Origin: Chloroflexota bacterium
GTDB lineage: Bacteria; Chloroflexota; UBA11872; VXOZ01
Length of the DNA stretch: 57,793 nucleotides
Direction: 5' to 3'
Assembly (NCBI GenBank): GCA_028874195.1
Contig: JAPPLM010000039.1
Coordinates: forward strand, 1-57,793
Numbering within the stretch: position 1 is the first letter of the stretch; every line of letters starts with the position of its first letter. A model generated the notes under the pieces. It saw only the letters and a program-made list of their open reading frames with translations, searched no databases and was not told the DNA's origin. This document shows, one piece after another, positions 50,605 through 57,793 of this stretch. The position numbers were made by a program, and so were the translations under genes.

Positions 50605-51255
50605 ATGCTGAGATTTGCTGAAGAGATTATGTTGCTCTTGCTTGATGATGAGAGTGGCGAGTTTGCTCACATCCCTGAATGGTCGCTGCGCTATGCCTTG
50701 GCAGGCGCGGTTCTGATGGACATCGCGCTTGAGAATAGGATTGACACCGACCCTAAGAGACTTACGTTGCTTGATCCTAGCCCCATCGGTGACGACCTGC
50801 TCGATCCGACATTGGAGAGCATCGCTCAGTCCACCGACGTGCACGACATTAGCCATTGGATCGAGCACACGGCCGAGAATGCCTATTCAATCCGCGACAA
50901 AGCGATGAAGCGGCTTATCACGCACGGCATTCTGGAGAGCCGGGATGATCGCTTCCTGTGGGTGTTTCGAGCGCGCCGTTACCCCGTGATAGACGGCAAG
51001 GCCGAGCGCGAAGTAAAACTGCGGATCATGGAAGTGCTTTTCAGTGACGTGATTCCCGATCCGCGCGACATCGTGATCATCTGCCTGGCGGACGCTTGCG
51101 GTATCTTCCGGACATTGCTCTCCAAGCAAGAACTGAGACAGGCCGCCGGGCGCATCGAACAGGTGCGCAAGCTGGACCTCATCGGTCAGGCCGTTTCACA
51201 AGTGGTCTGGAATATCGAGGCGTCTCTGGCGCTTTCCATGCACCCCATGGCCTAG
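50605..51255 (+). CDS. GPP34 (Golgi phosphoprotein 3-like) domain protein
   Basis: The 216-residue all-helical protein has the GPP34/Vps74 pattern: LRFAEEIMLLLLDDESGEF at the N-terminus, RYALAGAVLMDIALENRID with TLLDPSPIGDDLLD, a helical middle, GILESRDDRFLWVFRARRYPVIDGKAEREVKLRI, and DPRDIVIICLADACGIFR. Eukaryotic members bind phosphatidylinositol 4-phosphate at the Golgi; bacterial members are of unknown role, often in actinomycetes and other soil or marine groups. ATG 50605 is chosen over ATG 50596 because AAGGA lies 9 nt before it. It stands alone between minus-strand genes. Confidence 0.85.
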   Translation: MLRFAEEIMLLLLDDESGEFAHIPEWSLRYALAGAVLMDIALENRIDTDPKRLTLLDPSPIGDDLLDPTLESIAQSTDVHDISHWIEHTAENAYSIRDKAMKRLITHGILESRDDRFLWVFRARRYPVIDGKAEREVKLRIMEVLFSDVIPDPRDIVIICLADACGIFRTLLSKQELRQAAGRIEQVRKLDLIGQAVSQVVWNIEASLALSMHPMA

Positions 51256-51357
51256 TACACAAATCGCATTTGATGTGTGCCTGAGTGCAATTGGGAGTCC
51301 GTCCGGCCACTTTGAAATCGGTCTCACGACGACATCACTCAAGAGCCACTGCAATTG

Positions 51358-51395
51358 AAGGGATCCCGTAACTGCGCGCAGTTACGGGATCCCTT
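51358..51395. terminator. 38-bp perfect palindrome between convergent genes
   Basis: Arms of 17 nt (AAGGGATCCCGTAACTG and its reverse complement) surround a self-complementary CGCG centre, so all 38 bases are palindromic. It lies between convergent GPP34 and amidohydrolase genes, so a bidirectional terminator is likely, though no clear T tract follows on either strand. Confidence 0.65.
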
Positions 51396-51460
51396 GGTGT
51401 TTGGCCTCGGACCTTCGGACCCCAATGCTCGGTGTGAATGCATCGACAAACCGGTTCACG

Positions 51461-52297
51461 TCATAGCGAAATTCCGTAGAAGCGCGCCGCGTTGCCGCCA
51501 AAGACTTTCGCCCTGCTGTATTCATCCAATCCCGGCGCTAAGATCTCTTCCAAGGCGCCAATCACGTCATCGTAGCGTGCCGCGAGCAGACTGACCGGCC
51601 AGTCGCTGCCAAACAGCACACGCTCCAGGCCAAAGCAGGCCACCGTGTGAGCGACATACGGCTTGAGGTCGGCCGGAGTCCAGTTCGCGTGATCTGCCTC
51701 CGTCACCATGCCGGAGAGTTTGCAGTAGACGTTCTCGTGCTGCGAAATTGCACTGATTTGCGCTCCCCACGGTTCAAACACCTGGTCCTTGATGAGCGGC
51801 TTGGCGATGTGGTCGATCACCGCCCGCAGGTTCGGCACTTGCTCAAGGACGTGGAGCACGTGGGGCAAGTGTTGCGGACGCACCAAGAAGTCGAAGGGAA
51901 AGTCGTGGGCCGCCAGCACCCTGAGATTATCCAGCACTACCGGTTGTATCACCCAGGCGTCGTCGGACAGGTCGTGCAGCATGGGGCGGATGCCCACGAA
52001 TGCTGGCTCTTTTCGGTACTTCTCAAACAGGCGGGAAAAGTCGGGGTCGGCCATGTCGAGCCAGCCGACAACGCCCCCAATCGACTCATGTGTAGCGGCG
52101 AGCGACAGCATGAAATCCGTCTCCGCCACGGTGGGAGCTGCCTGCACGAGAACTGTTCTGTCGATATTGTGCCGCTCAAGGATTGGTTCGAGGTCCGCGG
52201 GGAGATAGTCCTTATATAGCACGCCCATGTCGGGAGTGAGCCAGCCGTAGTCCCCGCGGCTTAGTTTCCAGTAGTGCTGGTGTGCGTCGATGCGCAT
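51461..52297 (-). CDS. Amidohydrolase family 2 protein
   Basis: The 278-residue protein is of the TIM-barrel amidohydrolase_2 class. It has RIDAHQHYWKL (H-x-H metal pair at residues 5-7), DRTVLVQAAPTVAETDFML, GVVGWLDMADPD, PFVGIRP, VIDHIAKP with a probable metal His, LSGMVTEAD, and VLFGSDWPVSLL with the catalytic Asp, close to AARFYGI. Members hydrolyse lactones or decarboxylate aromatic acids; 2-pyrone-dicarboxylate lactonase-like and L-fuconolactonase-like enzymes share this pattern. The ATG has AGAGGA 5 nt upstream. A membrane-protein gene ends 32 nt upstream on the same strand. Confidence 0.87.
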   Translation of the reverse strand: MRIDAHQHYWKLSRGDYGWLTPDMGVLYKDYLPADLEPILERHNIDRTVLVQAAPTVAETDFMLSLAATHESIGGVVGWLDMADPDFSRLFEKYRKEPAFVGIRPMLHDLSDDAWVIQPVVLDNLRVLAAHDFPFDFLVRPQHLPHVLHVLEQVPNLRAVIDHIAKPLIKDQVFEPWGAQISAISQHENVYCKLSGMVTEADHANWTPADLKPYVAHTVACFGLERVLFGSDWPVSLLAARYDDVIGALEEILAPGLDEYSRAKVFGGNAARFYGISL

Positions 52298-52329
52298 GGA
52301 TCCTCTCTTGTTGTCGGTAGGTCCCTTGG

Positions 52330-53352
52330 CTAGTATTCCCAACTTTTCTTCTTGACCCGTTTGAAAGGATCGCTCGTGTCCACCACCTCGGCGTCGGTGA
52401 TACCGGATACGCGCAAGCAAACTTGACGGGCGCGGTACACTTGATCGGGGTCCTGGAATTCCGCGCGAATCTGCGCCACGCTAGTTTCCGGGTCGACTCC
52501 CACCGACTCGAAGCGAATGCCAAAGAGGTATGTATCGTCTTCCAACACCTTCGCCAGGGCCACACTCTTACGGAACCACGCCGCGCGCCCGGTGATTGTG
52601 CCCAGGACGCGGTTGTGGACGATATCCCAGTATATCCCGAAGAGGATTCCCGAGAAGAACCAGACGGGAAACACGCTCAAGGCGAATGTCCAGCCGTGTT
52701 CCACCATTGTGCCGAGCGCAGCCATAAGACCCACGGGTACGGCGATGCCGGACAAGACCTGGTGGGGTCCAAAGTAGACGGAAGTAATGGGGCCGATGTG
52801 TACGCGCCAGTAAATCTCACGATGCGCTTGGAGTCGGCGCAGCACTCCCATGAGCGCTCCCAAGATGCCCGCGCCGATGACTACGGGCGAGAGATTCAAG
52901 ATCAGTGCGACGATGGTAAGTGCACCCGCTATTAGCGTTCCGATCCCGATGTTCATAGCACCTGGCTCTGCGGTCCTCACCGTCAGGACACCCATCACGA
53001 TTACGGCAAGAATGATCAGCCCCGCCGCGATTTCGAGAATCTTGAACGTGCGCAGGCGCTCCAAGAAACCGGACAGGATCACGAGCGGAATGAGTACGAT
53101 GGCAAAGAGCAGCGCGCCCGCCATAAGCGCCACCATGAAGGAATTGAGAATGGGCCACAAGACGACGGCCATTCCTACCGGAATGATGAAGGCCATGGGT
53201 GCCAGCGCGCCCGCAATGGTGCCGGAAAGCAGTGTAACCCTCCAGCCGGCGATCATCACCAAGGTATCCGCTACCGTGGCGGTAATTATCTCGCGACGCG
53301 AAAGGAATCGCTTGTCGTCAGAAGAGCCACCCAATGTATTTGACTGTGCCAT
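52330..53352 (-). CDS. Multipass membrane protein of unknown family (paralogue of 53550-54422)
   Basis: The 340-residue protein has about 6-7 membrane helices (for example around residues 35-55, 57-78, 80-103, 110-128, 135-155, 205-245), with a soluble C-terminal part of about 95 residues. That C-terminal part contains AAWFRKSVALAKVLEDD, YLFGIRFESV and FQDPDQVYRARQVCLRVSGITDAEVVD. It lines up with the same region of the protein at 53550-54422. The ending resembles BON-type domains by eye (alternating strand, helix, GI-x-x-V). GGGAG lies 5 nt before the ATG. I do not recognise the family. It is 32 nt upstream of the amidohydrolase-2 gene. Confidence 0.7.
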   Translation of the reverse strand: MAQSNTLGGSSDDKRFLSRREIITATVADTLVMIAGWRVTLLSGTIAGALAPMAFIIPVGMAVVLWPILNSFMVALMAGALLFAIVLIPLVILSGFLERLRTFKILEIAAGLIILAVIVMGVLTVRTAEPGAMNIGIGTLIAGALTIVALILNLSPVVIGAGILGALMGVLRRLQAHREIYWRVHIGPITSVYFGPHQVLSGIAVPVGLMAALGTMVEHGWTFALSVFPVWFFSGILFGIYWDIVHNRVLGTITGRAAWFRKSVALAKVLEDDTYLFGIRFESVGVDPETSVAQIRAEFQDPDQVYRARQVCLRVSGITDAEVVDTSDPFKRVKKKSWEY

Positions 53353-53549
53353 TTGCTCTCCCAGAGATGCGATCTAGCCGGGTACGTCACGCGTAAAAAG
53401 CGCATTTTGCAGAGCGACTTGCCACGCTACGTCATTGGCGCATTGCTTGACTCAGTTGTGGCGAATGCAGAGTAGGCATGGCGGTCTATTGTTCCCGCAC
53501 ATGAATGTATCTCGAGCCTTCGCATCTACAACGTCTAGATCTGCAAAAG

Positions 53550-54422
53550 TCAGACGACAAAGGACCGCACGCCGGTGGCGGTGTACTCGTCCCACATTTC
53601 ATCCTGCAGATCCCAAGAGAGCGTTTCGACTTCCACTTCTCGGATGCCGACGACGCGGCGGGCCACCTGACGCGCGCGCTTAGTCTGATCCGGCGTGCGG
53701 AACCAACCCTGAATGTGCGCTTTGTGCCCGTCTTCACTCACGGCAAGATCGGCAAAGATGCAGCCAAAGAGCTCGCTATCGTTGTGCAAAACGTACGAAA
53801 GGCTGAGCGTCCGCCGAAACCAGACCGCTGAGCCCAACCACGCTTGGAGCATGCCCTCAAACCAGCCTTGCCAGTACTGATCGTAAAGCAGACCGGAGAG
53901 CAACCAGGCGGGCAAAAGGTAGACGACCATAATGGGAAACTCCTTCCAAAAGGCGAGCCCCAGGAAGAGCAAAGGAACCCCGATGAGGCTAAGCAGGAAT
54001 CCGGGCAAAGTGTCCCATGCGGAATGAACCGGTACCGGAAGCAGACGGCGCTCGACGCGGCGGAGATTGAGGCCTGCCTTGGCCGTGCCTAGGAAGCCGC
54101 TTATCAAGAGGGCGGGCCAAAGCGCCATCAGAATCGAAACCCAGCCAAACGTGTGGGAAAGAACGAGTGAGACAACCCCAACCAGATTGAGCGTGAACAG
54201 CATCACCATGATCGGCCAAATCGCGATCAGGATCATGATCACCGCAAAGAGACCGGCAAAGACGCCCGCGCCCGCGATAAAGCCGGCGATGAGGGGGATG
54301 CGCCTGTCGGCGACGAGCAGCATTGCCTCATGGGGTGTGCCGGTCGCCCACTCCTCGCGGCGTAGGGCGCGCGGCTGAGTCCACCCATGCGGGTCCCACC
54401 ACGGCAACTGTACGTTGCGCAT
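53550..54422 (-). CDS. Multipass membrane protein of unknown family (paralogue of 52330-53352)
   Basis: The 290-residue protein has about six membrane helices (around residues 43-65, 68-90, 95-115, 145-165, 168-190) after a 40-residue soluble N-terminus with WWDPHGWTQP. The soluble C-terminal part has SAVWFRRTLSLSYVLHNDSELFG, IQGWFRTPDQTKRARQVARRVVGIREVEVETLSW, which aligns with its neighbour: shared WFR, YVL/KVL, D-x-x-x-LFG, PDQ-x-x-RARQV and GI-x-x-xEV. The proteins are divergent in the membrane part. GGAG lies 9 nt before the ATG. The 197-nt gap to the next gene downstream shows no gene. Function is unknown. Confidence 0.7.
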   Translation of the reverse strand: MRNVQLPWWDPHGWTQPRALRREEWATGTPHEAMLLVADRRIPLIAGFIAGAGVFAGLFAVIMILIAIWPIMVMLFTLNLVGVVSLVLSHTFGWVSILMALWPALLISGFLGTAKAGLNLRRVERRLLPVPVHSAWDTLPGFLLSLIGVPLLFLGLAFWKEFPIMVVYLLPAWLLSGLLYDQYWQGWFEGMLQAWLGSAVWFRRTLSLSYVLHNDSELFGCIFADLAVSEDGHKAHIQGWFRTPDQTKRARQVARRVVGIREVEVETLSWDLQDEMWDEYTATGVRSFVV

Positions 54423-54832
54423 AGCCTGCTCTCCAAAATGCCCGACATTGCGCTTGCAAGCCCATCATACTACGTAATGGGCTTGAGAGGTACTCCTAAT
54501 TGGGATTCCAAGCATCTTCAAGCTCTTCGTGGCTCGACATTGTTGTCTTGAGAAGTGACCGGACTGGCACGATAAACCGACACGATTGCGCTATGGCACA
54601 GATTGCAAACCCATGCTACCGGATGCATGGCAGTTGCGCCTGAGTTCTCGTCAAATACCCGTGCTACGTTAATGCGACAGGATTGGGGCTTGCCCTCCGC
54701 CTCTTTGCTTTTGTCCTCACTCAGCAAGACTAACGGGTTGGTCTATTAGCACGTCAGGGGGCGCAGACGCAGGTTGGAAACCTGCGCTACCGGGCAGGGA
54801 GCAGCGCGTTTACCCTACCGTGCCGCGCGGAA
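54423..54832. repeat. Intergenic mosaic of dispersed repeat modules
   Basis: No gene is supported. Modules are: AGATTGCAAACCCATGCTACCGG near 54600, CTACGTTAATGCGACAGGAT and TGGGGCTTGCCCTCCGCC (54664-54701), and the mini-palindrome GCAGGTTGGAAACCTGC (54769-54785) followed by GCTACCGGG. Confidence 0.6.
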
Positions 54833-55645
54833 CTATACCCGCCGCCTGAACATCCACGTGGCCACCGGCATGGCAACTACGATGATGCCGACGCACCAGA
54901 AGAGCGCCAGCCAGCCGCTATTGCCAATGGGCGTGCCGACCATCCAGGCGCGCATGGCTTCGATGACGTGGGTAACGGGTTGGTTTTCGGCAAACACGCG
55001 CAGTACGGTCGGCATGCTGCCGGTAGGCACAAAGGCGCTGCTGGCAAAGGTGAGCGGCATGAGTACCATGAAGCCGGACCACTGCGCCGCTTCCAGCGAC
55101 TTGACCACCATCCCTAGAATGGCCGATATCCAGGAGATCGCCAGGGTAAAGAGGAGCAAGAGGCCGAGAACCAGCAGCCACTCGGCGGGGTCAGCCGTAG
55201 GGCGGAACCCGACGAGAAAACTCGCCGCGAGCATTATGAGAGCCGATATGGTGTTGCGCACGAGATCGGCGATGACGTGTGCCGCGAGCAGCGCGGAACT
55301 CGCCATCGGGAGCGCGCGGAAACGGTCCACAATACCCTTCTGAAGGTCAACTAACACGCTGAAGGTGGTCGTGTTCGCACCGAAAGCTGCGGTCTGCACC
55401 AAGATTCCCGCCACGAGAAAGTTGACATAACTTGTCTCGCCTGTGTTTATGGCGCCGCCAAAAACGTAGCGAAAGAGCAGCAGGAACATCACGGGCATAA
55501 GGAAGGTTGAGAGCAACTGATCGATGTTGCGTAAGATGTGCGTGAGGCTGCGTTTCGTCAGCACCCAGTAGTTATCAAGCGTCCAGAAAATCTCCGGACG
55601 GGCCTCCGTTTGGGTGTCGGCAAGCAGAGAGACCGATTGCTTCAT
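54833..55645 (-). CDS. ABC-2 type transporter permease, DrrB-like
   Basis: The 270-residue permease has a soluble N-terminus with TKRSLTHILRNIDQLLSTFLMPVMFLLLFRYVFGGAI and about six membrane helices, the ABC-2 layout. The EAAQWSGFMVLMPLTFASSAFVPTGSMP segment and the WMVGTP loop are characteristic of daunorubicin-resistance-type permeases. Its ATG overlaps the stop of the ATPase gene by 4 nt, so the two form an exporter. Cargo is unknown; lipids or small amphiphilic compounds are typical of the group. Confidence 0.88.
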   Translation of the reverse strand: MKQSVSLLADTQTEARPEIFWTLDNYWVLTKRSLTHILRNIDQLLSTFLMPVMFLLLFRYVFGGAINTGETSYVNFLVAGILVQTAAFGANTTTFSVLVDLQKGIVDRFRALPMASSALLAAHVIADLVRNTISALIMLAASFLVGFRPTADPAEWLLVLGLLLLFTLAISWISAILGMVVKSLEAAQWSGFMVLMPLTFASSAFVPTGSMPTVLRVFAENQPVTHVIEAMRAWMVGTPIGNSGWLALFWCVGIIVVAMPVATWMFRRRV

Positions 55646-56670
55646 TGCGTCTTCTTCTCCTGATACTCTTCTCCATTGTCGTTTGCTTGTGGCGTAGCCG
55701 CGGCCCCGGTGAGCGTGAGAAAGACATCATCCAGGGTGGGACGATGCAGCGAGACGTTTTCCACCTCTACGTCGGCGTCTTCCAGGCGTTGCAGCACCTC
55801 TCTCAGCTCGTGGACGCCGCGTTGGCTGGCGATACTCAGCAAGCGCCGCTTGCTGTCCAGGTGCAGGGCTTGGCCGTCCAAGGCTTGCTCAGCTTTCGCA
55901 AAATCACTCTGTGCGGCAAGAGTGAGATCCAAGCGCGCGGCGCCGATGCGTTCCTTCAACTCGTCCGCCGTCCCGGCCGCAATCACGTGGCCGTGATCGA
56001 TGACGACGATGCGGTCGGCCAGTTGATCAGCCTCCTCCATATACTGCGTAGTCAGCAGGATGGTCACGTCGCTGGCGGAAAGTCGCTTGATCATCTCCCA
56101 GAGCGCCAAACGGCTGCGGGGATCGAGTCCGGTGGTGGGCTCGTCCAGGAAGAGCACCGGCGGCGAGGCGATCAGGCTCATGGCCAGATCGAGGCGGCGG
56201 CGCATTCCGCCCGAGTAGGTTTTCACGCGACGCCGGGCCGCGTCGGTAAGCTCGAAGAGTTCGAGCAGGTCGCGGGTGCGGCGCTTGGTATCAGTCCGGC
56301 TGAGGCGGTAGAGTCGCCCCAGCATCAGCAGATTTTCTTCGCCGGTCAGGTATTCGTCTACCGCCGCGTACTGTCCGGTGAGCCCAATGCTCTTGCGCAC
56401 CTGGCCCGCTTCATGGGTCACGTCATGGCCGTTCACGACCGCCGTGCCCCCATCGGGCGGGAGCAGCGTGCTCAGAATGCGAATCATCGTTGTCTTGCCG
56501 GCGCCGTTCGGACCCAGCAGCGCCAAGATGCTCCCGCGCTCGACCGCAAGGTCGATGCCTTTGAGCACCTCGAGCTTCTTGAAAGACTTGCGCAGCCCGG
56601 CAACGACAATCGCGTCTTTCTGGGCAGCGGTATCCGCATTCACGGCAGATGGGGAGTGGGTTTCTGTCAT
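55642..56670 (-). CDS. ABC transporter ATP-binding protein, DrrA-like
   Basis: The 342-residue ATPase has GPNGAGKTTM (Walker A, about residue 52), YSGGMRRRLDLAMSL (signature, about residue 151), VLFLDEPTTGLD (Walker B, about 173) and a DrrA-type C-terminal extension of about 100 residues ending TLDDVFLTLTGA. AAGGA lies 6 nt before the ATG. It is followed, with a 4-nt ATGA overlap, by the ABC-2 permease gene, so the pair forms an exporter. Confidence 0.92.
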   Translation of the reverse strand: MTETHSPSAVNADTAAQKDAIVVAGLRKSFKKLEVLKGIDLAVERGSILALLGPNGAGKTTMIRILSTLLPPDGGTAVVNGHDVTHEAGQVRKSIGLTGQYAAVDEYLTGEENLLMLGRLYRLSRTDTKRRTRDLLELFELTDAARRRVKTYSGGMRRRLDLAMSLIASPPVLFLDEPTTGLDPRSRLALWEMIKRLSASDVTILLTTQYMEEADQLADRIVVIDHGHVIAAGTADELKERIGAARLDLTLAAQSDFAKAEQALDGQALHLDSKRRLLSIASQRGVHELREVLQRLEDADVEVENVSLHRPTLDDVFLTLTGAAATPQANDNGEEYQEKKTQ

Positions 56671-56881
56671 TGCAATTCCTTGCGTGAGATGTGTACTGGT
56701 TTGCTGGAGGACATGTTCTGTAATTCGATCCGGTTGAGAAAATGCAACCCACGCCCAAAGAACCTGAGCAAACGTGCAGTGAAGAGTAGCGCTTTCACTG
56801 AGGTTCCAGGCACCTTGCAGGATCAGAGGGCATGGTCTCTAGGCTGTTCCGAATTGTTTTCTCTCAATAGGGAAGCGCGGC

Positions 56882-57442
56882 CTAGGTTTTCTCGGTAAGC
56901 TCTTTCGCGTAGCCGAAGGTCTTGTTCCGGGCGGTCATTTTGACGAGATTGTTCAGGCGTTTCGTGAACTCCTCCGGTCGGTTGCGTGCCGTATGGATGA
57001 ATGCCACGCGGATGCGTTGGTAGTCCTCCGGGAAGGCTTGGAAGTTGCGCCACGTTTGCGCGTCCTGTTGCAGGGCTGCCGCGATGTCCGGCGGGATCTC
57101 GAACGGTTCATCCAATTTGACGCCCTGCGCGGCGGCGCGCCCGGCTGCGGTCATCTTGCCCTGGGCAATGAGTTTGCGCATACGCACTTTATTGGCCTCC
57201 GACCAGTTGCTGCCCGGCTTGCGGGGCGAGAACCGCTGGGCGAAGCGCTCCTCGTCGATGCCCTTTTGCTGGCTGTCTACCCAGCCAAAGCAGAGCGCCT
57301 CTTCAACGGCGTCGTTATAGGAGACGCGGGGCTTGCCGGTGGCTTTGCGGTAATAGACGAGCCAGATTTCCTTGGCGTGGGCGTGGTGTTCCTGCAGCCA
57401 GGCCCGCCACTCGTCTCTATCCTTGGCGTAGAAGGTATCCAT
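56882..57442 (-). CDS. YdeI/OmpD-associated-like protein
   Basis: The 186-residue protein has the pattern seen in YdeI-like proteins: FYAKDRDEWRAWLQEHHAHAKEIWLVYYRK, VSYNDAVEEALCFGWVDSQQKGIDEERFAQRFSPRKPGSNWSEANK, then a second helical part with PPDIAAALQQDAQTWRNFQAFPEDYQRIRVAFIHTARNRPEEFTKRLNNLV. The biochemical role is not known; some homologues are linked to antimicrobial tolerance. ATG 57442 is chosen; GTG 57457 in frame is an alternative. It stands upstream of the ABC exporter genes by 211 nt on the same strand. Confidence 0.85.
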   Translation of the reverse strand: MDTFYAKDRDEWRAWLQEHHAHAKEIWLVYYRKATGKPRVSYNDAVEEALCFGWVDSQQKGIDEERFAQRFSPRKPGSNWSEANKVRMRKLIAQGKMTAAGRAAAQGVKLDEPFEIPPDIAAALQQDAQTWRNFQAFPEDYQRIRVAFIHTARNRPEEFTKRLNNLVKMTARNKTFGYAKELTEKT

Positions 57443-57524
57443 TGTTTGCTCTTGCACCCGGTAGCGCGGGATTCATGTTTCGCAGCGGCGCATGGGCACC
57501 GCATTTGCGCTCCGTTGGGTGGGC

Positions 57525-57630
57525 GCAGGTTGCAAACCTGCGCTACCGGAGGGCGGCGCGCACTGTGCCTGCATTTTGCGGCACAGCGGTTAATGCGACA
57601 GTATTGGGGACACGCCCCAGCGCTACGCTC
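57525..57630. repeat. Dispersed repeat modules at the right edge
   Basis: The mini-palindrome GCAGGTTGCAAACCTGC (57525-57541) is followed by GCTACCGG. A TTAATGCGACAGTATTGGGG plus ACACGCCCCAGCGCTACGCT module lies at 57590-57630. The rest of 57631-57793 has no gene; a hairpin with arms GCAACACTT / AAGGTGTTGC lies at 57768-57791, one base bulged. Confidence 0.65.
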
Positions 57631-57793
57631 GGAGTAGCTTAGCTAGAGCGTTGTCATAGTCTGGTGATCTCTCGACGGGGACGGTCTTCAGACGATACGA
57701 GATTGCGAACGCGGCACTTGTGGTCGCGGAGGAGGGCCGATGGATTCCCTAGACTCACAAACGAAGTGCAACACTTTGCTAAGGTGTTGCCAT

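Noticed and set aside
55645..56898. A 417-codon open frame antisense to the DrrA gene.
   Set aside because: The minus strand encodes a complete ABC ATPase with Walker A, signature and Walker B; the antisense frame has no domain signature.
57636..57720. A tRNA-like stretch near GTAGCTTAGCTAGAGCG at the right edge.
   Set aside because: It looks like a D-arm, but no T-arm consensus (GGTTCGA), anticodon stem or 7-bp acceptor pairing follows.

Overview
The window is 57.8 kb of dense, GC-rich bacterial DNA with standard coding, about 44 protein genes, no rRNA, no convincing tRNA, no CRISPR array and no recognisable transposase or phage gene. The gene set suggests a free-living or host-associated heterotroph, most probably a member of the Chloroflexota (sponge-associated or marine lineages carry similar sets). 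The clues are a short SecG followed by a family-5 solute-binding protein, a MoxR/DUF58/vWA membrane operon, several sugar isomerases, amidohydrolases and enolase-superfamily enzymes, a Tat lipoprotein solute-binding protein, a neutral-ceramidase-like protein and a GPP34 protein. The lineage is inferred from gene content; no marker gene was tested.

Layout. 0.3-1 kb: hisI-hisE. 1.1-2 kb: TIM-barrel isomerase (minus). 2.2-5.1 kb: secG, peptide-type solute-binding protein and cinA, behind a good extended -10 promoter. 5.2-5.7 kb: a toxin-antitoxin pair (minus). 6.3-10.2 kb: isomerase, alkaline-phosphatase-superfamily enzyme and SDR. 11-13.3 kb: secreted HExxH protein and a coiled-coil membrane protein (minus). 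13.3-17 kb: enolase-superfamily enzyme, amidohydrolase and MBL hydrolase (minus). 17.3-19.8 kb: superoxide dismutase, double GNAT and RlpA-like protein. 20.4-23 kb: HxlR regulator convergent with acs. 23.5-32 kb: five translationally coupled or nearly abutting genes for a MoxR-vWA membrane system, ending in a receiver-like gene. 32.1-36.9 kb: clpC-comF and pepA (minus). 37-39.1 kb: transglutaminase-like and degenerate deacetylase-like proteins. 39.6-45.8 kb: orphan Tat lipoprotein SBP, purple-acid-phosphatase-like enzyme, kelch protein and a frameshifted sodium:solute symporter. 46-52.3 kb: dgt, Gfo/Idh/MocA oxidoreductase, ceramidase-like protein, GPP34 and amidohydrolase-2. 52.3-54.4 kb: two paralogous membrane proteins of no family I recognise. 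54.8-56.7 kb: DrrAB-type ABC exporter. 56.9-57.4 kb: YdeI-like protein.

Intergenic space is unusually rich in short dispersed repeats. These include a perfect 30-bp palindrome present twice, a GCAGG-type mini-palindrome present at least four times, a module based on GGCGGGGGACAAGCCCC and TTAATGCGAC, and a roughly 140-bp composite in inverted orientation on both sides of the GNAT-RlpA pair. There is also an 18-bp tandem repeat ahead of the MoxR-vWA operon and a 21-bp direct repeat ahead of the orphan SBP promoter.

The best candidates for undescribed biology are the paralogous membrane-protein pair at 52.3-54.4 kb, the MoxR-vWA operon with its terminal pseudo-receiver, the secreted HEFAH protein, and the repeat families. 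No complete novel defence or mobile system is evident.
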